Shown here in pieces: positions 18,605-28,709 of a stretch of 64,000 nt of DNA. A program made the position numbers and the translations under genes. The notes under the pieces are model-generated. The model saw only the letters and a program-made list of their open reading frames with translations. It made no database searches and was not told the DNA's origin. Source of the stretch: Comamonas resistens (GTDB lineage: Bacteria > Pseudomonadota > Gammaproteobacteria > Burkholderiales > Burkholderiaceae_C); contig NZ_CP125947.1 in NCBI RefSeq assembly GCF_030064165.1, positions 3,100,001 to 3,164,000 of the forward strand. The letters run 5' to 3'. Position 1 is the stretch's first letter. Each line of letters opens with the position of its first letter.

Positions 18605-19402
18605 TCAAGATGTGGATAAGGTTTTGTTTCTCTCCTTCTTCATGGGCGTTTGTTGGACTGCACTGCTATGCTTGAAGCGGTAGCTGTCATTGCCTGTTTC
18701 CATAATATGGCAGTGGTGGGTCAGGCGGTCCAGCAGGGCCGTGGTCATCTTGGCATCACCAAACACGCTGGCCCATTCGCTAAAGCTCAGGTTAGTGGTG
18801 ATCACCACGCTGGTGCGTTCGTAAAGCGTCGAGAGCAGATGGAACAGTAGCGCACCACCAGATGAGCTGAAGGGCAGATAGCCAAGCTCATCGAGTATCA
18901 CCAGATCCGTATGCACCAGCCTGTGGGCGAGCTGTCCGGCTTTGCCCTGTGCCTTCTCTTGCTCCAGGGCATTAACCAATTCCACGGTAGAGAAGAAGCG
19001 CACCCTTAGGCGGTGGTGCTCGATGGCCTGGATACCCAGCGCCGTAGCGATGTGGGTCTTGCCAGTACCAGGGCCACCGACAAGCACCACATTGTTAGCC
19101 TTCTCGATGAATTCACAGCGGTGAAGGCTGCGCACCAAGGCTTCATTGACTTCGCTGTGGGCAAAGTCAAAGCCCGCCAGATCTCTGTAGACCGGAAACT
19201 TGGCTGCCTTGAGCTGATAGGCAATAGAGCGCACTTCTCGCTCTGCGCTCTCGGCCTTGAGCAGTTGCGACAGTATGGGATGTGCTGCTTCAAATGCTGG
19301 TGAGCCTTGCTCGGCAAGTTCTGTCACGGCCTGGGCCATGCCAAACATCTTGAGCTGCCTGAGCATGATGATGATTGCTGCAATGGCTGGGTCATGACGC
19401 AT
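18605..19402 (-). CDS. istB: IS21 helper ATPase IstB
   Basis: This 265-aa AAA+ ATPase of the DnaC/IstB type has Walker [12 protein letters not shown] (about residues 100-110), Walker [13 protein letters not shown], and the sensor region [12 protein letters not shown]. IstB assembles on DNA and directs the IstA transposase to its target. The ATG at 19402 overlaps the end of istA (19392), the usual translational coupling in the family; an in-frame upstream start would lie deeper inside istA. Confidence 0.93.
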   Translation of the reverse strand: MRHDPAIAAIIIMLRQLKMFGMAQAVTELAEQGSPAFEAAHPILSQLLKAESAEREVRSIAYQLKAAKFPVYRDLAGFDFAHSEVNEALVRSLHRCEFIEKANNVVLVGGPGTGKTHIATALGIQAIEHHRLRVRFFSTVELVNALEQEKAQGKAGQLAHRLVHTDLVILDELGYLPFSSSGGALLFHLLSTLYERTSVVITTNLSFSEWASVFGDAKMTTALLDRLTHHCHIMETGNDSYRFKHSSAVQQTPMKKERNKTLSTS

Positions 19403-20909
19403 GGCGCACCTGTCGGAGTTGGTCATAGCGCACGACGTTGGCTTGTGGCTCAACGATCAAAGCCAAGGCTTGGGGTGAATGGATGGGCTCAGGTTCCGGT
19501 GTTCCATCAATGAGGCGGTGCAAGACATTGATGATGTGGGTCTTACGAGGCACACCATCCTCCAATGCCAACTCGACAGCGGCTAGGACGGCTTGCTCAT
19601 CGTGCTGCAACACCAAGGCAAGCACCTCCACCATCTCACGGTCGCCGCCAGGCTGCTTGAGCAGCAGGGCTTGCAGACGTTTGAACGCGTCTGGCAGCTC
19701 GCTAAACGGAGCACCGTTGCGCAATGCGCCGGGTTTGCGCTGCAATACGGCCAAGTAGTGACGCCAGTCATAGACCGTTCGCCCAGCGCCTTGGTGATTG
19801 CGCTCAATGATGCGCGGATGTTCACAGACGAACTGGCCTTCGGCTACGACGACCAGGCGGTCGGCATAAACCTGCAAGCTCACAGGCCGGTTGGCATAAG
19901 AGGCTGGCACGCTGTAGCGATTGCGTTCAAAGTGCACCAGACAGGTGGGCGAGACCCGTTTGGCATGCTCAACAAAGCCGTCAAACGGCCGAGGCATGGG
20001 CATCAAGGCTGAGCGCTCTTGCACCCAAACATCTGTGACAGAGCCAGGCAATTGGCCATGCGCAATCTCTTGCCATAACTGCTGACACCGTTGCTCTAGC
20101 CAATCATTGAGTGCACTGAGTGTCGGAAACGCTGGTACAGATTGCCAGATACGATGGCGAGCGTCCCGAACATTCTTCTCGACCTGTCCCTTCTCCCATC
20201 CCGAGGCCGGATTGCAAAACTGTGCCTCGAACAGGAAGTGGCTGGCCATGGCACTAAAACGGGCATTGACCTCTCTGAGCTTGCCACGACCGACACGATC
20301 GACGGCTGTGCGCATGTTGTCGTAGATACCTCGCCTAGGGATGCCTCCAAACACCGCAAAGGCACGGTTGTGGGCATCAAACAGCATCTCATGGGTTTGC
20401 AGCGGATAGGCCCGCAGATAGAAGGCTCGGCTGTGGCTGAGCTTGAAGTGAGCCACTTGCAGCTTAGTCCGTACACCCGCAATGACAGCCCAATCCTCGC
20501 TCCAATCAAACTGGAAGGCTTCTCCAGCGCTGAAGACCAGAGGCACAAAAACGCCTCGCCCTGATGTCTGCTCAGCCGCATGACACTGAGCCTTCCACAC
20601 TCTGGCAAAGGCAGCAACTCGGTTGTAGGAGCCGGTATAGCCCAACGCCTGCAAGTCGAGAAACATCTGCTTGATCGTGCGCCGCTGCTTGCGAGAGCGG
20701 TTGGCTTCTGTGCGCAGCCAGCCCGAGAGTTTGCTGGCAAATGGGTCTAGCTTGGTGACGATGGTGCGCTGTGCAAGACGAGGCTGCACAACATCGGCAC
20801 GCAAATACTTGCGGATGGTATTGCGAGAAAGCCCGGTTCTGCGGGCGATCTCTCGGATGGACAGGTGCTCACGCAGAGCCCAGCGTCGGATGACACTCAA
20901 AGTAGCCAC
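19392..20909 (-). CDS. istA: IS21 transposase IstA
   Basis: This 505-aa DDE-type transposase has an N-terminal helix-turn-helix ([25 protein letters not shown]), then the RNase H-fold catalytic core beginning at [12 protein letters not shown] (first Asp), with a second acidic position near [12 protein letters not shown] and a glutamate in the [23 protein letters not shown] segment. The GTG start at 20909 is chosen because AGGAG lies 8 bases upstream. The end overlaps istB by 11 bp. Confidence 0.93.
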   Translation of the reverse strand: MATLSVIRRWALREHLSIREIARRTGLSRNTIRKYLRADVVQPRLAQRTIVTKLDPFASKLSGWLRTEANRSRKQRRTIKQMFLDLQALGYTGSYNRVAAFARVWKAQCHAAEQTSGRGVFVPLVFSAGEAFQFDWSEDWAVIAGVRTKLQVAHFKLSHSRAFYLRAYPLQTHEMLFDAHNRAFAVFGGIPRRGIYDNMRTAVDRVGRGKLREVNARFSAMASHFLFEAQFCNPASGWEKGQVEKNVRDARHRIWQSVPAFPTLSALNDWLEQRCQQLWQEIAHGQLPGSVTDVWVQERSALMPMPRPFDGFVEHAKRVSPTCLVHFERNRYSVPASYANRPVSLQVYADRLVVVAEGQFVCEHPRIIERNHQGAGRTVYDWRHYLAVLQRKPGALRNGAPFSELPDAFKRLQALLLKQPGGDREMVEVLALVLQHDEQAVLAAVELALEDGVPRKTHIINVLHRLIDGTPEPEPIHSPQALALIVEPQANVVRYDQLRQVRHAS

Positions 20910-21026
20910 GTCAATCACTCCTGGTCTCCTGCTGCACAAGAAAGCAGCAGGCTAGGGTTAATGCGTGGGTCAGATTGAGATGGAAAAACCGGGGGCTAGT
21001 GGGTCACTTCTGGGTGGAAATCAACA

Positions 21027-21328
21027 CTGAATACATCAGCCACGCGGTTCGGTATCGTCCGCGCCATTGCAGACGCATGCTGTAACACTTGATAAAGCTG
21101 TTCAAACCCTGTAATTTGCAATGCCCCAGTCATAGAATGAGGATGAAGCAAGGCAAATGCGGAACTCGTTAGCTTGTACCCTCCTGTCGGAGTCAACTCC
21201 ACACATATAAACTCGGGAAAAATGGCCGAGCGTAGTTCCAACTGACCTTTTTCATTAAGCGTTATTTGTCGCTCGAAGCCACAATCAGCAGCGGCTTTTT
21301 CGATACGAATACGTTCTAGTGGTTTCAT
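21027..21328 (-). pseudogene. HNH endonuclease gene, 5' part (split by IS21 element)
   Basis: The start codon and first 100 residues of the interrupted HNH protein are here (MKPLERIRIEKAAADCGFER... MARTIPNRVADVF). This N-terminal region is beta-rich, as in HNH_2 proteins that carry a sensor-like domain before the nuclease. Reading into the IS adds SVDFHPEVTH and a stop. The start ATG overlaps the stop of the upstream 53-codon gene as ATGA, so it belonged to the same operon. Confidence 0.83.
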
Positions 21329-21486
21329 GTGGCATCGTCTAATATTTTCTGAAACTCGTTATGGCCAACGCAAGCTTGGAGAACATAGCTTTCAGTCTTA
21401 AGCAGCCTCTGTCCCATCACAAATCCCACGGCTTTGCACAACCCCTCTAGCCTCGTTGGCATATTCTTTTGGAAAGAGGAAAGCAT
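21325..21486 (-). CDS. Small protein between the SMC-like ATPase and HNH genes
   Basis: This is a 53-codon frame from ATG 21486 (MLSSFQKNMPTRLEGLCKAV... ending EFQKILDDAT). It fills the 190-bp gap between the ATPase stop and the HNH start, and its TGA overlaps the HNH ATG (ATGA), the usual sign of translational coupling. A GTG four codons upstream is an alternative start. It is helical with no signal peptide. I do not recognise the family. The position, between an ATPase and a nuclease, would suit a small linker subunit. Confidence 0.5.
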   Translation of the reverse strand: MLSSFQKNMPTRLEGLCKAVGFVMGQRLLKTESYVLQACVGHNEFQKILDDAT

Positions 21487-21517
21487 GGGTATACGCACCA
21501 ACTGTCACCAAAGTGCA

Positions 21518-23524
21518 TCACGCAGCATTGCCGCCGTCTTTCGAAGCAAACCCAGGCAACTCGACCTCAAGCTTCCTCTTAAAAAGCAACGCTTCATCCT
21601 TTCCTGGTTGAAGTTCCAGCACCAGAAAAGGATCTTTACCCAGCTCCAATGGAGGGGGCGAGGTTGTGGTGACGATGTACTGAAAGGGTACTCCTTCCGA
21701 GGTAGATAGCTGCTTATCGGCTTCGAACGCCGTAGAGAGAAAATTCCGGTACAAAAGCGCACTCATGTCCGCTTCTCGCGGGCAGTCGTGAACGAGGAAG
21801 CCAGGATGGTGGCTTTCAACAGAGGTTGCCGCATCGAGCAAGCAACTCAGGTCGCCCAAAAGTACTTCAAGTACCTGATATGCCTCACCGCCGAGAGCCA
21901 GCTCAAAGGGGCGCTGGTCAGAGTCGTGCACGAAGCGGCCGTGCCCTTCTTCACCAAGCAGCGCGGCCGCTACCATAGACGTAATGACTTTGATTTGCTC
22001 GACACGCGCTGATGCTTGCAGCCGCCGCGTAGCAAGTGCTGCTCTCTTGCCATTAACCTGCTCGGTCAAAGTGCCCTCATGGGTCCGCGCAGAAGTCAAC
22101 GCCTCAGAGCCCTTCCCCTCGGCTCGGAGCGCGTACTGAGCTTGAAACTCTTTCCAATCCGCCGCAAGCGTATCGCGCCCAATCTGGCTCGTGGCAACCC
22201 GCATCCGTAGCCTAGCCACACCAGCTCTTAGCTCTTTTACTCGAGCAACCTGCTTATCCAAGCGTGCCTTAGCGGCCTTCTCATCCTCAGCAGCCTTATT
22301 GAAAGAGGCAAGCCTTACTTGAAGCGAAGCCTGAGCATCCTTAACGTCCATTCGCCCATGCATGCTTACCGTGGACCTGCGACTTAGAACGTAACTGCAA
22401 CTATCGAAATCGACCCTTCCATGCGAACAATGACCTTTCAGACGTGTGAGCTCGTCAATTTCGCCTCTTAGACGCAGTGCATCTTTCTCCCGTGCCTCAT
22501 ACAGCGCCTTGCTCAATTGTGTTTCCAAAATGGACTGTGCACATACCGACCGCAAGTCATTCAGTAAGACCAAATCCGGCTCCATAGCTTGCTCGGCAGC
22601 AAGCGCCTCCGCTTCAATCGTCTGTTCGTTCAACGCTGCACGGCGTAAAGACTCTGCTACCTGGGAAGCTAGGGAATCTTCCACAATGGACTCGAATATC
22701 GGCAACTCCTTGCGAGCACCCACTTTGGTGCGAACTCGCTGCTCCAGTCGGTCCAGCTCCATCGCCGACACCTTCTCCAGAATAGGAATCTGGCTTTTCA
22801 CCTTATTCAACTCCGCATCAAGCTGCTCGGCTTCTTGAAGCAACCTGACCACCTCGACATTCAAAATTCCCAGTACCGAACTCACAAACAGAGGAGGGTC
22901 TACCCGCGAGCGCCTAAACCCCAGACCCTCACCCTCGCGCCAGTGAAAAAATCCATCAAAGCGAGTTCGCTGCTCCCGGACACACCAAGCAAGCAGATGC
23001 CGCCACTCCAAAGGTTGGTTTGTTCCAGGTAGCACTTGCGTGGGGAGGCGGCCAATGAAGCCGCTTTGCAAAGCCTCCAGGTAGTCCTGAAACGGTGTTG
23101 CTCGCGGTTCATCAAACAACTCGTCTAATTGGTTGCCTACCTTGGCCCATGAGGGCGACGATGCACCGAAGGGCCTGAAGACTAGCCAAGAGACACCTTC
23201 AATATGAACTTGAGCCGCCACACCACCTTTGGGGAAATTCGCAGCCGCTTTGGCCCTCAGCGCTGAGATGGCACTGGCGTCGTCTCCCAGCAAATAGCGC
23301 AGTAGAAGACAAAACGAGGTCTTTCCAACTCCATGGCCAGCACTCGCCAGGCCAGAGCCTGAGTTATCGTCCGGCTCTCTGGCCCACACGACGTTTATAC
23401 CTGGCCTCAGAGGAATATCACGAATACAGCACAGAGGCTCGCGGGACTCCAAAATCCAAACCCGCTCTACCCAAAGCCGTGGCAGTGGACGCACTGCCTG
23501 AAGATTCTGAAGTCCTGATTTCAT
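21518..23524 (-). CDS. SMC/RecN-like ABC ATPase of the defence operon
   Basis: This 668-aa protein has a split ABC-type ATPase head. The Walker A GHGVGKTSFCLLLRYLLG is at about residues 63-80. A long coiled-coil insertion follows (about 225-510, e.g. LLQEAEQLDAELNKVKSQIPILEK and AARLDKQVARVKELRAG...). The C-terminal half contains a Walker-B-like hydrophobic strand ending in Asp (HPGFLVHDCPREADMS) and a late strand YIVTTTSPP at the H-loop position. A central CSHG...DSC pair could be a small hook-like or zinc motif. It begins 8 bp after the methyltransferase stop. Such ATPases usually sense or load onto DNA. It is not one of the named DISARM components. Confidence 0.75.
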   Translation of the reverse strand: MKSGLQNLQAVRPLPRLWVERVWILESREPLCCIRDIPLRPGINVVWAREPDDNSGSGLASAGHGVGKTSFCLLLRYLLGDDASAISALRAKAAANFPKGGVAAQVHIEGVSWLVFRPFGASSPSWAKVGNQLDELFDEPRATPFQDYLEALQSGFIGRLPTQVLPGTNQPLEWRHLLAWCVREQRTRFDGFFHWREGEGLGFRRSRVDPPLFVSSVLGILNVEVVRLLQEAEQLDAELNKVKSQIPILEKVSAMELDRLEQRVRTKVGARKELPIFESIVEDSLASQVAESLRRAALNEQTIEAEALAAEQAMEPDLVLLNDLRSVCAQSILETQLSKALYEAREKDALRLRGEIDELTRLKGHCSHGRVDFDSCSYVLSRRSTVSMHGRMDVKDAQASLQVRLASFNKAAEDEKAAKARLDKQVARVKELRAGVARLRMRVATSQIGRDTLAADWKEFQAQYALRAEGKGSEALTSARTHEGTLTEQVNGKRAALATRRLQASARVEQIKVITSMVAAALLGEEGHGRFVHDSDQRPFELALGGEAYQVLEVLLGDLSCLLDAATSVESHHPGFLVHDCPREADMSALLYRNFLSTAFEADKQLSTSEGVPFQYIVTTTSPPPLELGKDPFLVLELQPGKDEALLFKRKLEVELPGFASKDGGNAA

Positions 23525-23532
23525 ACTGTTTC

Positions 23533-26500
23533 TTACCCTCCAAACCTGACCTGTGGGTCATCACCACCGTCTTCGTCCCGCTGCGCGGCGGTAGCAGACC
23601 GATGAACTGAAAGCTTGAGCATCAAACTAGCCAACTCAGGGTGTGACGGCCGAACCAGTACATCGGCGGGAGTCTCACCTAACCCCGCAATGAACACAAC
23701 AGACCCGCCATCCCGCTTGCGCTGCAGCAGTTGTGCCGACTCAAGCCGCAGCACAAATGGTTGAACCAAGTCCAACGTGGAAGTTTGGCTGAGTAGCGGA
23801 AGTGAGCTGCTCAACCCTCTTAGTCGTTGCGCGTCGACTGCATTCAGGTAGCGTCCTGCCAATGCAACATTCACAACAGCATCCTGCAGTTGGTCCACAC
23901 TCATACCGAGCTCGCTGGCTCTGACTAAAGAGAGCAAAAGTCCTGCAAATTCAGCTTCATCCAGAGTCTTGATGACACCTTGCTCAGAGTAAATGGGCGA
24001 CAGCACATCCTCTTCCTCAGCCGTTGACTCTTCCAAGCCCTTCGACAACTTGTCCCAGGCCGCCAGCACCAGCCGCTGTGTTCGGTACTCCCCAAACTCC
24101 TGAATTTCGTTTTTCTTAAGAACGCGGAAAGTTTCGCTAGGGTAGTCCGCGCCCATAACGTCTGCCGGGTCGAGGATGTAGCGCAGCTCGTCGCGGGTGA
24201 GGCCGTATAGGCGGGCGTAGTAGGCGTCGAGTTCGGCGCGCAGTTGAGCGCGGCGCTCGGGATTCCAGGGAAAAGGGGGCAGCGGGGTACCGTGCTGTTC
24301 GGGCGGGCGCGGGTCGGCGCTGGGCATGGCGGCCAGCAGGTCGTCGGCCCAGGCTTGTATGTCGTGGGCTGTGTATGTGAGTTCCAGCACGCGTGGGAGG
24401 ATGAAGGCAAGGTCGGTCTCGCTGTAGTGTTCAGGAGGTAGAACGGCAAACTGCTTGACGTAGTGGTAGGTCAACGACGAGCCACTCACTTTTTGCTTTG
24501 CGATGTAGTCCAGCGGAATGGAATTGATTCCTGCCAGCAGACATGCGTTGAGCGCAGCTGAGTACTTGGCCTCGATGAATAACAGTGGTGTTTTGTGATT
24601 TGCAGCGTATCTAGGGAACACCGATGCCAGTACTGTGCGCTCCGCTGCGGCATTCGTGATATCCCGCCACCCAATCAGCCACCTCGGGCTGCGCCTGTCC
24701 ATCCAGGCGTCCAGCCATTGCAGTTCAAAGTCTTTGCTATCTGAGCCTTGCAGGGCTTGCAGTTGGGCCAGTTCATCTTGACTCAAGCCCTCACCCTGGG
24801 CTGGGTCGTCTTGTCGCGCCCATTTCTGAAACAGCGACAGGGCTTTTTTGCCGGTGGAACCGTCGGCCTTGAGTGCATCGGCCAGCCAACGGTGTTGCTG
24901 CGCCATCTGGGCTTCCACTTTTTGGGTCAGTGCCCAGGCAGTGGCAGCATTGCTCAGACAGGCCAAGGAGGTGCTGGAGCCTGCCGTTGGGTGACTAGCA
25001 GCCACATCATTGTTGGGTGCAGCAAACATGTCCGCCGTGGAGGCCACAAGTTCAGGGACAATGCCTTCGGCCCGCTGTCGCAGCAGCGCACCGGCCACCC
25101 ACTGTGCCACGGCCAGGGTCAATGAAGTGCCGCAAGTGACCATAGCAGCCGCCCGCTCACCGTCTCCGCCGTCATCGACCTGAGCAGCTTCGGTGGCTGT
25201 TTTGAAAGCCAGCCAAGCGTTTGCAACCCTACCGGGCACACGGGCAATACGTGCCAGTACTTCGTACTCCTCCACCCAGTATCGTGGGCGCACGGTGAAT
25301 GCGGGGTCTACTTTCTGTGCCCAAGTAACGTCTTCGATGTCCTGCTCAATGGGGTTGTCTGGGTTGTCTACATAGGTGGCCCAGCGGTGGTCGAACTGGT
25401 GAATCATCTTCGCCTCATACAGCGGCAGGCGCTTGTGCGCCTCGCTGAGGTCTGCATCGGCAGGGCCTGCAGTAAAAAGGTGACTGTCGTTGGACATGTG
25501 AAACATCGTTGAAAAACGAATGCTCCAGGGATTGACCTCAGGTGCGATGAGGCGTGCGTCTTGGCCATCGCCGGACCATTCGGCCTCACGAATGAGCACA
25601 GGTGCGGCGCGATAGAGCTTTTTGGTCAACTCTGCGTCACGTTTGCTACGGAATGTGGGCAAAGTCCGTGTATTGGGATTAAGTAGCCGAAACTCTTCCG
25701 GAAGAAGCTCGTACCACTTTGCGTCTAACACCAGTTCCGCTATTCGATTGACATCAAATATGAACTTAGCGCTTCCCGATGTACCGAGCGTCAAGAGACA
25801 AAACGGTTTACGTTCATCTGTGGCCGGGAACCACTTACGGACCTCATAGAAGCTAATCAACTTCGCTAAACGCCCAGACGAAACTACAGAGCCAAAAAAA
25901 ATCTTTGTGGTGTCATCAGTCGCAATGCCGGTCGGCACGATAAAACCTGCGCGGCCCTGCGGTGTGGTGAGCTGTAATAGGGTTTCAGCAAACAGCGCGT
26001 AGGTGTTGACATCCCCCACGCCAGTCAGCGGGTAACGGCCACTGTCATGGGCATAGAGACTTGCGGCTTCGGCGCCCCGACGGGCGGCGATGAAGTCTTC
26101 GTACAGGCGCATTTCGGCGCGGTTGGGCGGGCTCAGGCCTTCTGCGGCTTCCACGTCTGGGTACAGGGTGTGCAGCAGCAGGCCCTGGCGCAGCAGTTCA
26201 ATGCGCTTGGCTCGTTCGGCCTTGTTTTTGGCGGTGGCTACCAACGGGCTGCGGGTTGCAAAGAATTCCTCTTCTTGCAGCTTGATGCGCTCCCACGGAG
26301 GGTTGCCCAACATGACGGCAAACCCGCCCTTGGCCGCCACCTGCGGAAAGGCCTGCCACCAATGGAACACACTGTGAGCACGGCACAGGTCGTGCGCGGC
26401 TTGGTTCAACTCGAGATTGGCTGGCTGGTTAAGGTTGGGGTGCATCAAGCCCCACAGGTAACCCGACATCGGAATGTGCGCCTGGTTTTGCGGAACCTTG

Positions 26501-28707
26501 GGCGCTAAAAAGGCAGCCACATAAGTATCGGCCAGCTTGGCCAGGGTGCTTTGGGCGGCCTGCTGGTTGGCGTGCGCCCATGCGCTGCGCTTAGTGGCGA
26601 TGCCGTCCAGCGTGTCGTCGGCTAGCTGTTCCACGGCGCTGGCGTCTTGCACCAAGCTGCTGGCGGCAAACAGGTCATTTGCCACAACCTCTTTCCAACT
26701 TTTAAGCTCGGCCTTGTTCTGCTTCTTCAGCGCGGCGGCTGTGGCTTTGTCGTCCCCACTAAGCACAGCGTAGGCTGCGTCGGGGATGCCGTTTTCCAGA
26801 ATCTTGGGGTCCAGCACGCCCAAGAGGGCATCGCCCACTTGCAGGTGGTGGTCGATAAAGGTCAGGGGCCGGTCAGGGGTATAAGCCTCCAGCCATAGCG
26901 CGGTTTTGGCCAGGGCAATGGCCATGGGGTTTTTGTCTACACCATAGATGCAGCGGCTCACCACATCGCGCAGGGCGTGGCGGTAGTCGGCGGGTGTGGG
27001 GGCGCCACCCAGGGCGGCGGCACGCAAATTGGCGACCTCATCGGCCAGGCGGCGGGCAGCAGCCAGCAAAAAGTGTCCACTGCCACAGGCAGGGTCGCAC
27101 ACTGTCAGTTCCAGCAAGGCCTGCACAGGGTTGGCGGGGTGGGCCTGCACGGCGTGCGCAATCACGGGGTCGAGCGCGCTCTGGATGAGCTCTTGTACCA
27201 AGCTATCGGGCGTGTAGTAGCTGCCAGTGAGCTTGCGTGCATTGCCTTTGTTGCTAGCGTCGTCGTCATCGCCCACAAAGGCCAGGCGGGCCGCGTGGGG
27301 CTGGCTGAGGTGCTGGTAGTCGGGCACCAGCTCCAGCAGGCTTTCATACACACTGCCCAGTTCTTCAGCACCCATGTCTCGGTAGTTGACGCGGGTCAAC
27401 CCTGTAGACTGGCGGAAGTAGCCCAGTTGGAAGACGGCGGCCAGCAGGTGGCGGTTGTCTATCTGAGACTGGTTCAGCAATGGGCATTGCTCTTGGGCAA
27501 ACAAGCCGCCCAAGGCGGGCAAGCCCAGCGCGGCTTGGCCGGTGGCCAGCCCACGGAAAGTGATAGACAGGGCTTGCCACAGGTCGCTGTGGGTGTCATG
27601 GCTGCTGCGGCGCACGGAGCGTTCGCGCAGCCAGGTCAGGCTGTAGCCCTGCCAGTAGCGTTCTTCCTGCTCGAATGTGGCGTCGGGCGTAAAGATGAGC
27701 GAGCGGCCCGTGCTGGGGTCTGTGCGGTCTTCCACCGTAGCCAGGAAGATGAAGCGATAGACCAGGCTGAGCAGTTCTTCAAAAAATACCTGTTTGGTGG
27801 CGCTGCTTTGCTCTTGATTTTGTAACTGCTCGCGCAGTCTGGTATTAGCTGGGTGGCTTAAAAAGCCTGTACCTAGGCTGCGCAGGGCATGTTCAACCTG
27901 AAAGCGCAGGTTCATGCGTACGGTCTCGCCGCTTTTCTGGCCCGCGTTGCGCCAGCGCTCCCAAGGGCAGTCGGTGGCTTCTGTGTGTGTGCCGTCCTGC
28001 TGAATTTTGCCAAAGCGCGAGGCATGGGCCAACAACCAGAAAGCGGTGAAGTCGGCGTAAAGCTCTTCGGTGAAGATGGCTTCGAGGTCCACCTCAATAT
28101 AGGCCGGACGGGTCAGGCTGGGGTTGTCTCGCAGGATGCGCAGCTTGAGCCCGTTGCTGGTGATGGCCCACAGGGATTGGTCAGATGCATTCAGCGCCTC
28201 TTGGGCCAACATGTAGGGGCTGCGGCGGCGAGTTCGGCCGGTGTCAGGATTGGTGTCCCCAAAGCGCTCGGCGGCCTGGTCCAGAGGGTGGTCAAAGCCA
28301 GCGAGCACCACGGGCAGGCGGCCGCCGAAGGCGGCGTGGCCGATGTTGAAGGATTGTTGGCTGTTGCCGCTGGCGGACAGGCTGCTTTGTGCCGTCAAGT
28401 CGGCGTAGCCCAGCACTTGGCGCAGCAAAGGCAGCAGCAGGGTTTGCTCCGTGACGCTGTGGGGGTTGGCGTCTTGCCGATGGCGTTGTTGTGCAAAGTC
28501 TTGCCAAAGGTTTTGCGCAATCTTGAAATACCGTGCGATTTCGTCGCGCAGCTTGAGTCCCTTGGGGATGTCATAGTGCACCTCAGTCTGCTCGGTAGCC
28601 TCGGGCGCAGCCAGGGTGGTCAGGCGGGTGAGCTCTTCGGCCGGGATGAGGCCACCCTCAATGCGTAGGGCGGTGTAGGCGAGTTGTTGGGTGGTTTTGC
28701 GAGCCAT
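23533..28707 (-). CDS. Eco57I-type N6-adenine DNA methyltransferase, 1724 aa (DrmMI/PglX-like)
   Basis: This very large methyltransferase has an N-terminal region of about 480 aa (YFKIAQNLWQDFAQQ..., FEELLSLVYRFIFLATVEDR) leading into a gamma-class core: LTGSYYTPDSLVQELIQSAL, motif I VCDPACGSGHFLLAA (about residue 540), GVDKNPMAIALAKTALWLE and catalytic motif IV GNPPWERIK (about 804). The remaining 900 residues should recognise target DNA. No clear nuclease motif is seen in it. The ATG at 28707 overlaps the upstream helicase stop region (TGACCATGG). It probably marks host DNA for a DISARM/BREX-like system. Confidence 0.88.
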   Translation of the reverse strand: MARKTTQQLAYTALRIEGGLIPAEELTRLTTLAAPEATEQTEVHYDIPKGLKLRDEIARYFKIAQNLWQDFAQQRHRQDANPHSVTEQTLLLPLLRQVLGYADLTAQSSLSASGNSQQSFNIGHAAFGGRLPVVLAGFDHPLDQAAERFGDTNPDTGRTRRRSPYMLAQEALNASDQSLWAITSNGLKLRILRDNPSLTRPAYIEVDLEAIFTEELYADFTAFWLLAHASRFGKIQQDGTHTEATDCPWERWRNAGQKSGETVRMNLRFQVEHALRSLGTGFLSHPANTRLREQLQNQEQSSATKQVFFEELLSLVYRFIFLATVEDRTDPSTGRSLIFTPDATFEQEERYWQGYSLTWLRERSVRRSSHDTHSDLWQALSITFRGLATGQAALGLPALGGLFAQEQCPLLNQSQIDNRHLLAAVFQLGYFRQSTGLTRVNYRDMGAEELGSVYESLLELVPDYQHLSQPHAARLAFVGDDDDASNKGNARKLTGSYYTPDSLVQELIQSALDPVIAHAVQAHPANPVQALLELTVCDPACGSGHFLLAAARRLADEVANLRAAALGGAPTPADYRHALRDVVSRCIYGVDKNPMAIALAKTALWLEAYTPDRPLTFIDHHLQVGDALLGVLDPKILENGIPDAAYAVLSGDDKATAAALKKQNKAELKSWKEVVANDLFAASSLVQDASAVEQLADDTLDGIATKRSAWAHANQQAAQSTLAKLADTYVAAFLAPKVPQNQAHIPMSGYLWGLMHPNLNQPANLELNQAAHDLCRAHSVFHWWQAFPQVAAKGGFAVMLGNPPWERIKLQEEEFFATRSPLVATAKNKAERAKRIELLRQGLLLHTLYPDVEAAEGLSPPNRAEMRLYEDFIAARRGAEAASLYAHDSGRYPLTGVGDVNTYALFAETLLQLTTPQGRAGFIVPTGIATDDTTKIFFGSVVSSGRLAKLISFYEVRKWFPATDERKPFCLLTLGTSGSAKFIFDVNRIAELVLDAKWYELLPEEFRLLNPNTRTLPTFRSKRDAELTKKLYRAAPVLIREAEWSGDGQDARLIAPEVNPWSIRFSTMFHMSNDSHLFTAGPADADLSEAHKRLPLYEAKMIHQFDHRWATYVDNPDNPIEQDIEDVTWAQKVDPAFTVRPRYWVEEYEVLARIARVPGRVANAWLAFKTATEAAQVDDGGDGERAAAMVTCGTSLTLAVAQWVAGALLRQRAEGIVPELVASTADMFAAPNNDVAASHPTAGSSTSLACLSNAATAWALTQKVEAQMAQQHRWLADALKADGSTGKKALSLFQKWARQDDPAQGEGLSQDELAQLQALQGSDSKDFELQWLDAWMDRRSPRWLIGWRDITNAAAERTVLASVFPRYAANHKTPLLFIEAKYSAALNACLLAGINSIPLDYIAKQKVSGSSLTYHYVKQFAVLPPEHYSETDLAFILPRVLELTYTAHDIQAWADDLLAAMPSADPRPPEQHGTPLPPFPWNPERRAQLRAELDAYYARLYGLTRDELRYILDPADVMGADYPSETFRVLKKNEIQEFGEYRTQRLVLAAWDKLSKGLEESTAEEEDVLSPIYSEQGVIKTLDEAEFAGLLLSLVRASELGMSVDQLQDAVVNVALAGRYLNAVDAQRLRGLSSSLPLLSQTSTLDLVQPFVLRLESAQLLQRKRDGGSVVFIAGLGETPADVLVRPSHPELASLMLKLSVHRSATAAQRDEDGGDDPQVRFGG

Positions 28708-28709
28708 GG

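Larger units (their letters stand above)
18531..21026 (-). mobile_element. Complete IS21-family insertion sequence (2496 bp) with 7-bp target duplication
   Basis: Both ends start TGTTGATTTCCA (12 identical bases), with further shared subterminal blocks (TGACCC, then TTTCCATCTCAA and TGACCCAC) that are probably transposase-binding repeats. The flanks are the direct repeat CTGAATA at 18524-18530 and 21027-21033. It carries istA and istB on the minus strand with overlapping ends. Because the duplication is intact and excision in silico restores the host frame exactly, the insertion is recent. Confidence 0.93.
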
